Positions 1 to 6,224 of a DNA stretch of 64,000 bases are shown here, piece by piece. Position 1 is the first letter of the stretch, and each line of letters opens with the position of its first letter. Below the pieces are notes generated by a model that did no database searches, had not been told where the DNA came from, and was given only the letters and a program-made list of their open reading frames with translations. Source of the stretch: Coprothermobacteraceae bacterium (GTDB lineage: Bacteria > Coprothermobacterota > Coprothermobacteria > Coprothermobacterales > Coprothermobacteraceae); the NCBI GenBank assembly GCA_013178255.1, contig JABLWY010000001.1:239501-303500 (forward strand), written 5' to 3'. A program made the translations under genes and the position numbers.

Positions 1-777
1 CACTTTTCCCTGTGGAGGCTTTGAGGCAGGGACATAGAATACTGTAGGTGTTACTGTTTGAAGGCCAGACAAGTCTGCCACTGGAACGCCGGCGCATGTG
101 GATTGCGCTGTGGGAAGTAGCGTGGATGAAACAGCGTAGTCAAACGTGCCTGAGAACAAGTTGCCGTTATCAGTCCAGATTATATCAGCTTTTGTCGGGG
201 TAGTCTGAAAGATGATCTTGAGGCCTGGGCGCGAGAGGATACCGCTCGAGTAGCTCCATTCTGTGGTAGCTGATGTTGCAAAGGTGGGATCAGCTAGAAG
301 CATAGGAAGGTTGAGAGGGAACGTGGTAATTACTTCTAGCGTGTACGTTGCAGTAGCTTTGAGGCCAGAGAAGGGCCCCGATTTGTTCTTGTACGCTTGG
401 GCGCCTTCAAGGTAGTAGAAGATCTTGCCCACTACTGTGGGATCACCCTGACCCAACGTTTGGGACCAGTCCTTGATGACTTGAGTAGCTGTGATAACGG
501 GTCTGAGGCTTATAGTCCAATGCATGTAGTCTTTGGATGTGGCACTCTCTGCCAATTCGGGTTCAGCACCCGAGGGGCTATATCTAAACAGCATGGATCG
601 TGTTGCATATACCACTGCACGGTCGGCAGCAGTAATGGCTGTCCAAGGTGTCACCGCTTCGCTAGATGACACCGGCAAGTATATGCGTATTACGTGGCTG
701 TCCTGCCAGCGAATAACGAATACGGTTAGGCTTGTCAGAAGGAGGGCAGCGATGGCAGCGATGCTAATCCAGCGCAT
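1..777 (-). CDS. Extracellular solute-binding protein family 5 (peptide-binding), partial at window edge
   Basis: This gene runs off the left edge, so only the N-terminal 259 codons are visible. It begins with an uncleaved-looking hydrophobic segment (residues 4-22) without a lipobox cysteine. After it come features typical of the OppA/DppA class of peptide-binding proteins: an early stretch with a (V/T)YATRSMLF-like motif, a 'VITATQVIKDW' stretch matching the family's 'lTAeDVvysw' region, then 'YLEGAQAYKN' and 'YTLEVITTFPL', which match the family's 'i.GA..y..g' and 'tlevtl..p' segments. It would bind peptides outside the membrane for an ABC importer. The ATG at 777-775 overlaps the end of the macro-domain gene by 14 bp, and a GGTGA lies 8 bp upstream, so the two genes are probably co-transcribed. 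Family assignment comes from reading these motifs; the substrate is not determined. Confidence 0.72.
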   Translation of the reverse strand, partial: MRWISIAAIAALLLTSLTVFVIRWQDSHVIRIYLPVSSSEAVTPWTAITAADRAVVYATRSMLFRYSPSGAEPELAESATSKDYMHWTISLRPVITATQVIKDWSQTLGQGDPTVVGKIFYYLEGAQAYKNKSGPFSGLKATATYTLEVITTFPLNLPMLLADPTFATSATTEWSYSSGILSRPGLKIIFQTTPTKADIIWTDNGNLFSGTFDYAVSSTLLPTAQSTCAGVPVADLSGLQTVTPTVFYVPASKPPQGKV

Positions 778-1261
778 GTGCTAGTTCACCGAGGAACACA
801 TCGTCAAAGGCAGCCACATAAACGTCCAACGGCATTTCCTTGAGTTGCTTGAAAGCTGAGGCAAAAACGTCAGCCAATGGTGCAGGTTTGAGACCTCCTA
901 TGCCCATTCCTAAAGCAGGTACCGCTACACTAGGAAGGCCAAGCTCTGCAGCTTTTTGAAGCGCGTTTATGAGGGCTTGTGATGTGGTCGCGTAGTCAGC
1001 AGGCTCTGCAGGGTAGGTCATAGTAACGGCGTGTATGACATACTTCCACTTTCGCCCCCCACTGGTCACGTATACTTGGCCTGGCGCAAAAGGACCGCTT
1101 TCTTCACATATGCGTATGGCTTCTTCTTCAATGTCGCTGCCGCCCACCTGCTTTATGGCGTAAGCGACTCCGCCGCCCATAGGGCCCACGCCGTTGGCTG
1201 CATTGATCACAGCCTCTACGTCTAACTTGGTAATGTCCCCCTTATACAAGAAAACTCTCAT
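764..1261 (-). CDS. Macro domain protein (ADP-ribose / O-acetyl-ADP-ribose hydrolase family)
   Basis: This is a 165-residue single macro domain. The N-terminus has the 'GDITKLDVEAVINAANG' region and the glycine-rich loop 'GPMGGGVAYAIKQVGG', both diagnostic of the family; a second conserved glycine stretch 'VPALGMGIGG' binds the distal ribose and phosphates. Family members bind ADP-ribose and many remove it from proteins or deacetylate O-acetyl-ADP-ribose in the cytosol. There is no ribosome-binding site. The ATG coincides with the predicted transcription start, 6 bp after a TATAAT box at 1273-1268, so the mRNA should be leaderless. A peptide-binding protein gene overlaps its 3' end. The family call is secure; the in vivo substrate is unknown. 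Confidence 0.9.
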   Translation of the reverse strand: MRVFLYKGDITKLDVEAVINAANGVGPMGGGVAYAIKQVGGSDIEEEAIRICEESGPFAPGQVYVTSGGRKWKYVIHAVTMTYPAEPADYATTSQALINALQKAAELGLPSVAVPALGMGIGGLKPAPLADVFASAFKQLKEMPLDVYVAAFDDVFLGELAHALD

Positions 1262-1267
1262 AGGTAC

Positions 1268-1275
1268 ATTATAAT
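1268..1275. promoter_or_regulatory. Symmetric divergent -10 element for two leaderless genes
   Basis: The palindrome ATTATAAT contains TATAAT on both strands (1270-1275 on plus, 1273-1268 on minus). On each strand exactly 6 bp separate the box from an ATG (1282 on plus, 1261 on minus). The whole intergenic space is 20 bp and holds no Shine-Dalgarno sequence for either gene, so transcription start and start codon should coincide on both sides. I see no convincing -35 box; any upstream contacts would lie inside the opposite coding region. Confidence 0.7.
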
Positions 1276-1281
1276 TAAGTC

Positions 1282-1653
1282 ATGCCTTTCTCCTATGCTG
1301 ATGTGCTGGCAGGCCTACTGGTGGTTGCCCTCGTAGGTTCCTTGTTGGTTGCAGCTCTATCAGATTATAGGCATGTAAACAGACACCTGACCGAGCGTGG
1401 AACAGCTTATGCGTTGTTGTACGCCGAACTGTACAATGCCCCGTGGTTTACTGAGACCAGCAGCGTGATAACCCGGACCATAGACGGTGTCTCCTATACG
1501 GTGACCATTACGTCGAAGCCGGGATGCTCACGTTTTGGCGCAGAAGCAACGCTGTTGCCCGATTGCGTAGGCCACTTCAAAGAAACGACGGTAACCGTAG
1601 AGTGGAAAAGCCACGAAATAACTGCCACGAGGGCTTCCCGGGTTTTACCCTGA
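1282..1653 (+). CDS. Pilin-like / pseudopilin-like membrane-anchored protein
   Basis: This 123-residue protein has an N-terminal hydrophobic helix (about residues 8-27) starting almost at the first residue, then an extracytoplasmic domain with a cysteine pair (near residues 81 and 94). The start 'MPFSYADVLAG' looks like a type IV pilin N-terminus with Phe at +1 and Asp where the canonical Glu+5 sits, but the residue before it is Pro rather than Gly. That makes the prepilin site non-canonical. It is the first of three overlapping genes; the next has a perfect prepilin signal and the third resembles PilX/GspK. By order and topology it would be the PilV/GspI-like minor pilin. It is leaderless by promoter spacing. 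Family placement rests on topology and context, not on a conserved domain. Confidence 0.6.
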   Translation: MPFSYADVLAGLLVVALVGSLLVAALSDYRHVNRHLTERGTAYALLYAELYNAPWFTETSSVITRTIDGVSYTVTITSKPGCSRFGAEATLLPDCVGHFKETTVTVEWKSHEITATRASRVLP

Positions 1654-1877
1654 TTGAACTGACATTAGCCATTGCAGCATCCATGGCTCTGGTGTCTATA
1701 TCCTTGGGTTTGGTTGCCTTGGGTTGGTTGGATATTAAGCGCTCTAGATCATCGAGCTACGGCCCGTTGGTGGGTTTCTTAGGAGATAGGTGCGCTGTGG
1801 AGCGTATCCAGCTCTTAGGGCCTCAAGAATGTCTGCAACACCTCGGAGAGCTGCTAGTTGGGACATACACGCGGTAG
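1602..1877 (+). CDS. Prepilin-type N-terminal cleavage/methylation domain protein (minor pilin, PilW/GspJ-like)
   Basis: A GTG start at 1602 gives a 91-residue protein whose 14-residue leader ends in Gly directly before 'FTLIEL' (prepilin peptidase site: Gly -1, Phe +1, Glu +5), followed by a hydrophobic helix of about 20 residues. Starts further upstream in the same frame would add a long basic stretch that looks like frame-shadow of the previous gene, so I prefer 1602. It overlaps the preceding pilin-like gene by 52 bp and the next gene by 20 bp. The soluble part is short (about 55 residues) for a PilW/GspJ protein. It should be processed by PilD-type peptidase and inserted into a type IV pilus or pseudopilus tip. 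No other pilus genes lie in the window. Confidence 0.75.
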   Translation: MEKPRNNCHEGFPGFTLIELTLAIAASMALVSISLGLVALGWLDIKRSRSSSYGPLVGFLGDRCAVERIQLLGPQECLQHLGELLVGTYTR

Positions 1878-3039
1878 TGCCTCAGTGGTATTGGTTTCTG
1901 TGATGCTCTCCGGTTTAATCATGCTGCTATTGGCCATAGCCGGGTACGAAGTTTTGTATGCGCGTGCGGTGGAGATGAAGGCTGCTCAACGATTGCACCT
2001 TGAAGAGTGTTTAGATGCCGCCGAATATGCCTACAACAGTACGGGCATACTGCTATACGAGTTCACGGGTTGCCAGTTTCAGTGGACGCCTACGCAAGTA
2101 CGTGTTCGATACCAAGACGTGGAAAGATACTTTCCTTACGATCAAGTGTACGGTTTCTCTGTGCAAGCCAGGACTACCTTATCCGTCGACAAGGACTCCT
2201 TCATAGATGGCAATGTGTGGGCAAGAAAGGCCTACCTGTACGGTGACTCAAAGCTCCTCTTCAACAGCCCTTACAAAGGCGTCCAGACCATTTGGAAAAA
2301 CCAAATCAAAGGCTACTTATTGATGGAATACCCTATTAGAAACATCGTGATGATTGGTTGGAAAAGCTGGAAGACTACTTACGAGCAATCTTGGTACTAC
2401 TATCCTGGCTTGGCTACTACTTGGGACGATAGGACGAACTTGATCTTTCAAGGGACGGCCACTTGCTACTACACCTATTTGCCCAATTGCAGTGGCGCCA
2501 AAGTAAGGATTGTCAATTTGGATGACGGTATGGGTGCCGTCTTGCCAAAGATAGCACCTTGGCAACAGCCCCACGCAGGTGGAGCACCGGACTTTGAAAG
2601 CAATCTGTTTTGTAGTGCTGGCCAATTGTGGGTGGAAGGTACTCCTCACCCTTTACAGACCGCTACACTAAGTTTGGTCTATCAAGACATGTTAACTGTG
2701 CTCAACGGCACGGAGGCTATCGTCTTGCCGTCGGCCAATACTGCTCTCTCAGGGTGTCGACTGTCGGTAGGTAGCGGGTTCTACGCGGGCCTGTCTTTCA
2801 GTGCTTCAGGCATCGAGGTGCGCAACGCCGCATTGATGGGAGCAAACCTAATCGCCCCGACCATAGATGTCACTAACTCCCAACTTCAGGGAGTAAAGAT
2901 GACCGCTAGCGCCATCAACGTGTATAGCAGCGACGTGACAGGCTACCTTACGGGTGATATTGTTCGCTTAATAGGCAGCCGTGTGTGCGATCCTAGCTAT
3001 GATGGCCAACCCGCCGTCATCATCAGGATTATTCACTGA
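1858..3039 (+). CDS. Large PilX/GspK-like exported protein with beta-repeat C-terminus
   Basis: This 393-residue protein starts with TTG at 1858. Residues 8-32 form one N-terminal membrane helix; unlike the previous gene there is no Glu+5 at its start, but the 'RGSASVVLVSVMLSG' opening resembles PilX/GspK, the pilin class that lacks Glu+5. The middle is rich in Tyr and Trp. From about residue 275 the C-terminus shows a regular alternation of short hydrophobic stretches ('SASGIEVRNAALMGANL', 'APTIDVTNSQLQGVKM', 'ASAINVYSSDVTGYL'), which suggests a small beta-helix. It is the last gene of the minor-pilin operon, where the largest subunit usually caps the pilus tip. Its 3' end overlaps the convergent gatB by 11 bp. 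I do not recognise the ectodomain. Confidence 0.6.
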   Translation: MGHTRGSASVVLVSVMLSGLIMLLLAIAGYEVLYARAVEMKAAQRLHLEECLDAAEYAYNSTGILLYEFTGCQFQWTPTQVRVRYQDVERYFPYDQVYGFSVQARTTLSVDKDSFIDGNVWARKAYLYGDSKLLFNSPYKGVQTIWKNQIKGYLLMEYPIRNIVMIGWKSWKTTYEQSWYYYPGLATTWDDRTNLIFQGTATCYYTYLPNCSGAKVRIVNLDDGMGAVLPKIAPWQQPHAGGAPDFESNLFCSAGQLWVEGTPHPLQTATLSLVYQDMLTVLNGTEAIVLPSANTALSGCRLSVGSGFYAGLSFSASGIEVRNAALMGANLIAPTIDVTNSQLQGVKMTASAINVYSSDVTGYLTGDIVRLIGSRVCDPSYDGQPAVIIRIIH

Positions 3040-4447
3040 GTCTCTTGATCAGAACCTCGCGCACGGCATCAGGTTTGGCTGTCCCTTTTGTCTGCTTCAT
3101 TACTTGTCCTACCAAGAAGCTGAGCACGTTGGTGTTGCCCTTCTTGTATTTCTCCACTACGTCAGGGTTTTTCGCCAATACGTCAGCCACAACCGCTTCT
3201 AAGTCTGTGGCTCCAGCGTTCAGAAGGCCGTGGCTTCGCGCATACTCCAGTGGATCGTTGCCCCGAACTGTTTGCCACAACAGCTCGCGGGCGACTGCCA
3301 TAGTTATCTTCCCTTGGGTGAGCAGGTCTATTATGCTCGACAGGTGGCTTTCGTTCAGTTGATCCCAAGACTTCCCTTCCTCGCTCAGCATATTGGGTAG
3401 TTCTATCAGTACTGCGCGGCTAACGTACTTGATGTCGCCCCCTTTAGTTACCAGAGCTTTGAAAACGCTGAATTGTTCTTTGTTTAAAGCCAGAGCTCTG
3501 GCTTCCTTCTCCCTTCCCAACCACGTGAGGGCATCCTTGTAAGCTTCATGGAAACTTCCATTGTACTTATTTGCCTCTTCCATCAATTCGTCGGTGACGT
3601 GGAGTTCCAACAGATCGGGTTCAGGGAAGTAACGGTAGTCCTCGGAGGTTTCTTTGCGGCGCATGGCTTTAGTTTCACCGGATTGCTCATCAAACGTTCG
3701 GGTCTCAACCTGAAGTTGTACGCCTGCTTCATATGCCCTGACATGCCTCTCGTATTCAAAGGACAAAGCCTGCCTAATGGCCTTAGTGGAATTCATGTTC
3801 TTTATTTCCACGCGCGTTCCTTCTTTACCATCCACCTCCACGGATACGTTGACATCGCAGCGCAGCTGACCGTTTTCCATCATAGCGTCACTTATGCCCA
3901 GATATCTCAAGGTAGCTTGCAGTTCTTCTACGAACATGGCTACCTCTTCTGGGGACTCAAAAACGGGTTCAGTCACGATTTCTGCCAAAGGTATGCCTGA
4001 TCGGTTGAAGTCCAGCAGAATCTGTTGGGAGCCAGTCAACCGTCCAGATGAACCTATGTGCACGCTCTTAGCAGCGTCCTCTTCAAGGTGAATACGCCTG
4101 ATAGGGACTTTCTTACCTGTGATCATAACGAATACCCCATCTTCGATGAGGGGCACGTCATACTGTGTAATCTGGTAACCCTTGGGCAGGTCGGGGTAAA
4201 AGTAATTCTTCCTGTGGAATTTGGAGACCCTGTTTATGCGGGCGTTCATAGCTTTGCCCAAGGCAAGGGTCATAAGCACGGCTTCCTTATTGATTACCGG
4301 CAAGGTACCAGGATGCCCTAGGCATATGGGGCACACGCGGCTGTTGGGGGTGTCGGGGCCTTCTGTAGGGCAGCTGCAGAACATTTTGGATTTAGTTTTG
4401 AGTTGCACGTGAATCTCGAGTCCTGCAACGAACTTGTATGCCATCAT
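3029..4447 (-). CDS. gatB: Aspartyl/glutamyl-tRNA amidotransferase subunit B
   Basis: GatB is the tRNA-binding kinase subunit of GatCAB, which converts Glu-tRNA(Gln) and/or Asp-tRNA(Asn) to the amide form. The 472-residue length is normal. The N-terminal signature 'GLEIHVQLKTKSKMFC', zinc-site cysteines (CSC...CPICLGHPG) and the 'EIVTEPVF' and 'RCDVNVSV' blocks are present, and the C-terminal YqeY-like tail ends in 'VGQVMKQTKG'. The start region is ATGATG: the first ATG overlaps the gatA stop codon, and the second (4444) has better spacing from the GGAGG that lies inside the end of gatA. It is the last gene of the gatCAB operon. It overlaps the convergent pilin-operon gene by 11 bp, with no terminator between. 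Confidence 0.97.
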   Translation of the reverse strand: MMAYKFVAGLEIHVQLKTKSKMFCSCPTEGPDTPNSRVCPICLGHPGTLPVINKEAVLMTLALGKAMNARINRVSKFHRKNYFYPDLPKGYQITQYDVPLIEDGVFVMITGKKVPIRRIHLEEDAAKSVHIGSSGRLTGSQQILLDFNRSGIPLAEIVTEPVFESPEEVAMFVEELQATLRYLGISDAMMENGQLRCDVNVSVEVDGKEGTRVEIKNMNSTKAIRQALSFEYERHVRAYEAGVQLQVETRTFDEQSGETKAMRRKETSEDYRYFPEPDLLELHVTDELMEEANKYNGSFHEAYKDALTWLGREKEARALALNKEQFSVFKALVTKGGDIKYVSRAVLIELPNMLSEEGKSWDQLNESHLSSIIDLLTQGKITMAVARELLWQTVRGNDPLEYARSHGLLNAGATDLEAVVADVLAKNPDVVEKYKKGNTNVLSFLVGQVMKQTKGTAKPDAVREVLIKRLSE

Positions 4448-5829
4448 CTCACCTCCAAACTAGCCGCGAAGCTGAGTAGCTTGTAGTCTTGCATACGGGG
4501 TGCTATGAATTGCGCCCCAACCGGAAGATTGCCCGTGAAGCCCGCCGGGACACTGATAGCAGGAAGATAGGCTAAGTTTGCTGGTATGGTGAATAAGTCA
4601 CACTTGTACATTTCTACTGGGTCGCTGACAGCGCCAATGGGAAATGGCAAGTTGGGTGTTGTAGGCGATACGATGATATCCACCGTGCGGAATGCCTCAT
4701 TAAACTCGTAGATGAGCCACTGCCTCAGAGCCTGTGCTTTGTCATACATGGCGTCCTTGTAACCCGCCGAAAGAGCGAACGTGCCTAGCAGTATGCGGCG
4801 CTTCACTTCATCGCCGAAAAGGCTGCGAGCCATTCGTACGCTCTGCCAGTACGTGTTAGCTTCCACTGTGGAGCCGTATCTCACCCCGTCATAGCGGGCC
4901 AAGTTTGCTGAAGCCTCGGCGGGCGCCACGAAGTAGTAGGCTGCCAAGGCCTCCTCCCAGTGAGGTATAGAAACTTCCACTAGCTCGTATTGTTTAGCAA
5001 GTGTGTTGAGGAATTGAGTATAGACTCTCTCCACATCAGGCTGGAGTCCGAGGCTGCTTAGCTCCTTTATGACTCCTATTCTCCGTACATTGTGCTGGCT
5101 TGGTTCTGGGCCTATGGGTATTTCAGTGCTGGTGCTGTCCATAGGATCTTTGCCGAACAAGACAAAAGCCCCCAAGAGGGCGTCCATGGTATTGGCGGCG
5201 AAAATGCCTATTTGATCTAAAGACGAAGCGAAGGCTACCAAGCCGTACCTGGAAATAGCTCCGTAGGACGGTTTGAAGCCGACAATCCCTGTGAAGGCAG
5301 CGGGTTGCCTTACGGAGCCGCCGGTGTCAGAACCTAAAGCTAACAAGGACATGCCAGCAGCTACGGCTGCGGCTGAACCGCCTGAGGAGCCGCCTGGTAC
5401 TAGATTAGTATCCAAGGGGTTTCTAGTGGGGCCGAAAGCAGAGTTCTCGGTCGAACTACCCATGGCGAACTCGTCCAAGTTGGTCTTGCCCACTATAATG
5501 GCGCCAGCTTCTTTGAGCTTCTTCACCACAGTAGCGTCGTATGGAGCTACGTAGTTCTCGAGGATTTTGCTACCACAAGTGCAAGGCAAGCCCTCCACAC
5601 AGATGTTGTCCTTTATGGCCACAGGTATGCCCTGCAAAGGCTTTCTGATACCTTGGTCCCACAAGGCGTCTGCCTGTTGTGCTTCCTTCATGAGCTCTTC
5701 CGGAGGCCGCTTGTACAGGAAAGCGTGCAGCAACTCGTCTTTCTCCAAGTTGTTCAAAGTCAGTTCCATGATCGACTGGAAGGTAAGTTCGCCACGCTGC
5801 CTTCTCTCAAAAATATCGCCTATCTTCAT
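4444..5829 (-). CDS. gatA: Aspartyl/glutamyl-tRNA amidotransferase subunit A
   Basis: GatA is the amidase subunit that releases ammonia from glutamine for the tRNA transamidation. The amidase signature is intact: the catalytic Lys in 'VAIKDNICVEG', the Gly/Ser-rich loop 'GGSSGGSAAAVAAG' and the Ser nucleophile region 'GSDTGGSVRQPAAF'. At 461 residues it is about 20 residues shorter than many GatA proteins; the C-terminus stops right after 'LLSFAASLEVR', so the last helix appears trimmed. It lies between gatC (3 bp gap) and gatB (overlapping stop/start). The ATG at 5829 follows a GGAGG located at the gatC stop codon. Confidence 0.97.
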   Translation of the reverse strand: MKIGDIFERRQRGELTFQSIMELTLNNLEKDELLHAFLYKRPPEELMKEAQQADALWDQGIRKPLQGIPVAIKDNICVEGLPCTCGSKILENYVAPYDATVVKKLKEAGAIIVGKTNLDEFAMGSSTENSAFGPTRNPLDTNLVPGGSSGGSAAAVAAGMSLLALGSDTGGSVRQPAAFTGIVGFKPSYGAISRYGLVAFASSLDQIGIFAANTMDALLGAFVLFGKDPMDSTSTEIPIGPEPSQHNVRRIGVIKELSSLGLQPDVERVYTQFLNTLAKQYELVEVSIPHWEEALAAYYFVAPAEASANLARYDGVRYGSTVEANTYWQSVRMARSLFGDEVKRRILLGTFALSAGYKDAMYDKAQALRQWLIYEFNEAFRTVDIIVSPTTPNLPFPIGAVSDPVEMYKCDLFTIPANLAYLPAISVPAGFTGNLPVGAQFIAPRMQDYKLLSFAASLEVR

Positions 5830-5832
5830 TCT

Positions 5833-6108
5833 TCATTCCTCCAACGTTCGCCTAACAACTACGTAACCCTGCTCAGAACGATCAGCAGGGATGAGCGAAG
5901 ACAACGCTTCCAAAATCGGTTTGTCCTCGCGTAGGGGCGTATTGCCCAGAGAAAACCACTTTGGGGGTTCGGGCACGCGGCTTATGGTCTCAAACGTTTT
6001 CAATATGTGGTTAAGGTCCTCTAAGAGATTTTCTTCCTTTTCAGGGGAAAGTTCTATTTGGGCAAGCAGGGCTAGATGCTGCAGCATCGCACGGGAAACC
6101 TGGAACAA
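5833..6108 (-). CDS. gatC: Aspartyl/glutamyl-tRNA amidotransferase subunit C
   Basis: GatC is the small clamp subunit that stabilises GatA and GatB. This 91-residue protein shows the family pattern 'LALLAQIELSPEKEENLLEDLNHIL' split over two helices and a C-terminal 'LREDKP' element. I chose TTG at 6108 because GGAGG ends 8 bp before it; the alternative GTG at 6117 falls within the ribosome-binding site itself. It is the first gene of gatCAB and is preceded by a TATAAT box. Confidence 0.88.
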   Translation of the reverse strand: MFQVSRAMLQHLALLAQIELSPEKEENLLEDLNHILKTFETISRVPEPPKWFSLGNTPLREDKPILEALSSLIPADRSEQGYVVVRRTLEE

Positions 6109-6140
6109 AGCCAACACCTCCTTCGTTTGCTTCAGTGAAG

Positions 6141-6146
6141 ATTATA
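6141..6146 (-). promoter_or_regulatory. gatC: -10 box of the gatCAB operon
   Basis: TATAAT on the minus strand lies 32 bp upstream of the gatC start. It leaves a leader of about 25 nt containing AAGGAGG, so gatC is an ordinary leadered gene. I see no clear -35 match. Confidence 0.55.
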
Positions 6147-6170
6147 AGCGAGAACAGATAGCCGGAAAAC

Positions 6171-6202
6171 AAAAAGGGGCGGCCGCTAGGCCGCCCCTTT
6201 TT
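6171..6202. terminator. Bidirectional rho-independent terminator
   Basis: A perfect 14-bp inverted repeat with a GCTA loop has a GGGGCGGCC core flanked by A5 on the left and T5 on the right, so it can work on both strands. On the minus strand it ends the SLH/OppA gene, whose stop is about 22 bp upstream. It insulates that gene from gatCAB. Confidence 0.9.
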
Positions 6203-6224
6203 GGAACGTGAGTTGTATCGACTA

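Noticed and set aside
397-784. Two short plus-strand frames at the left edge
   Set aside because: The minus strand reads through the whole region as a peptide-binding protein with family motifs.
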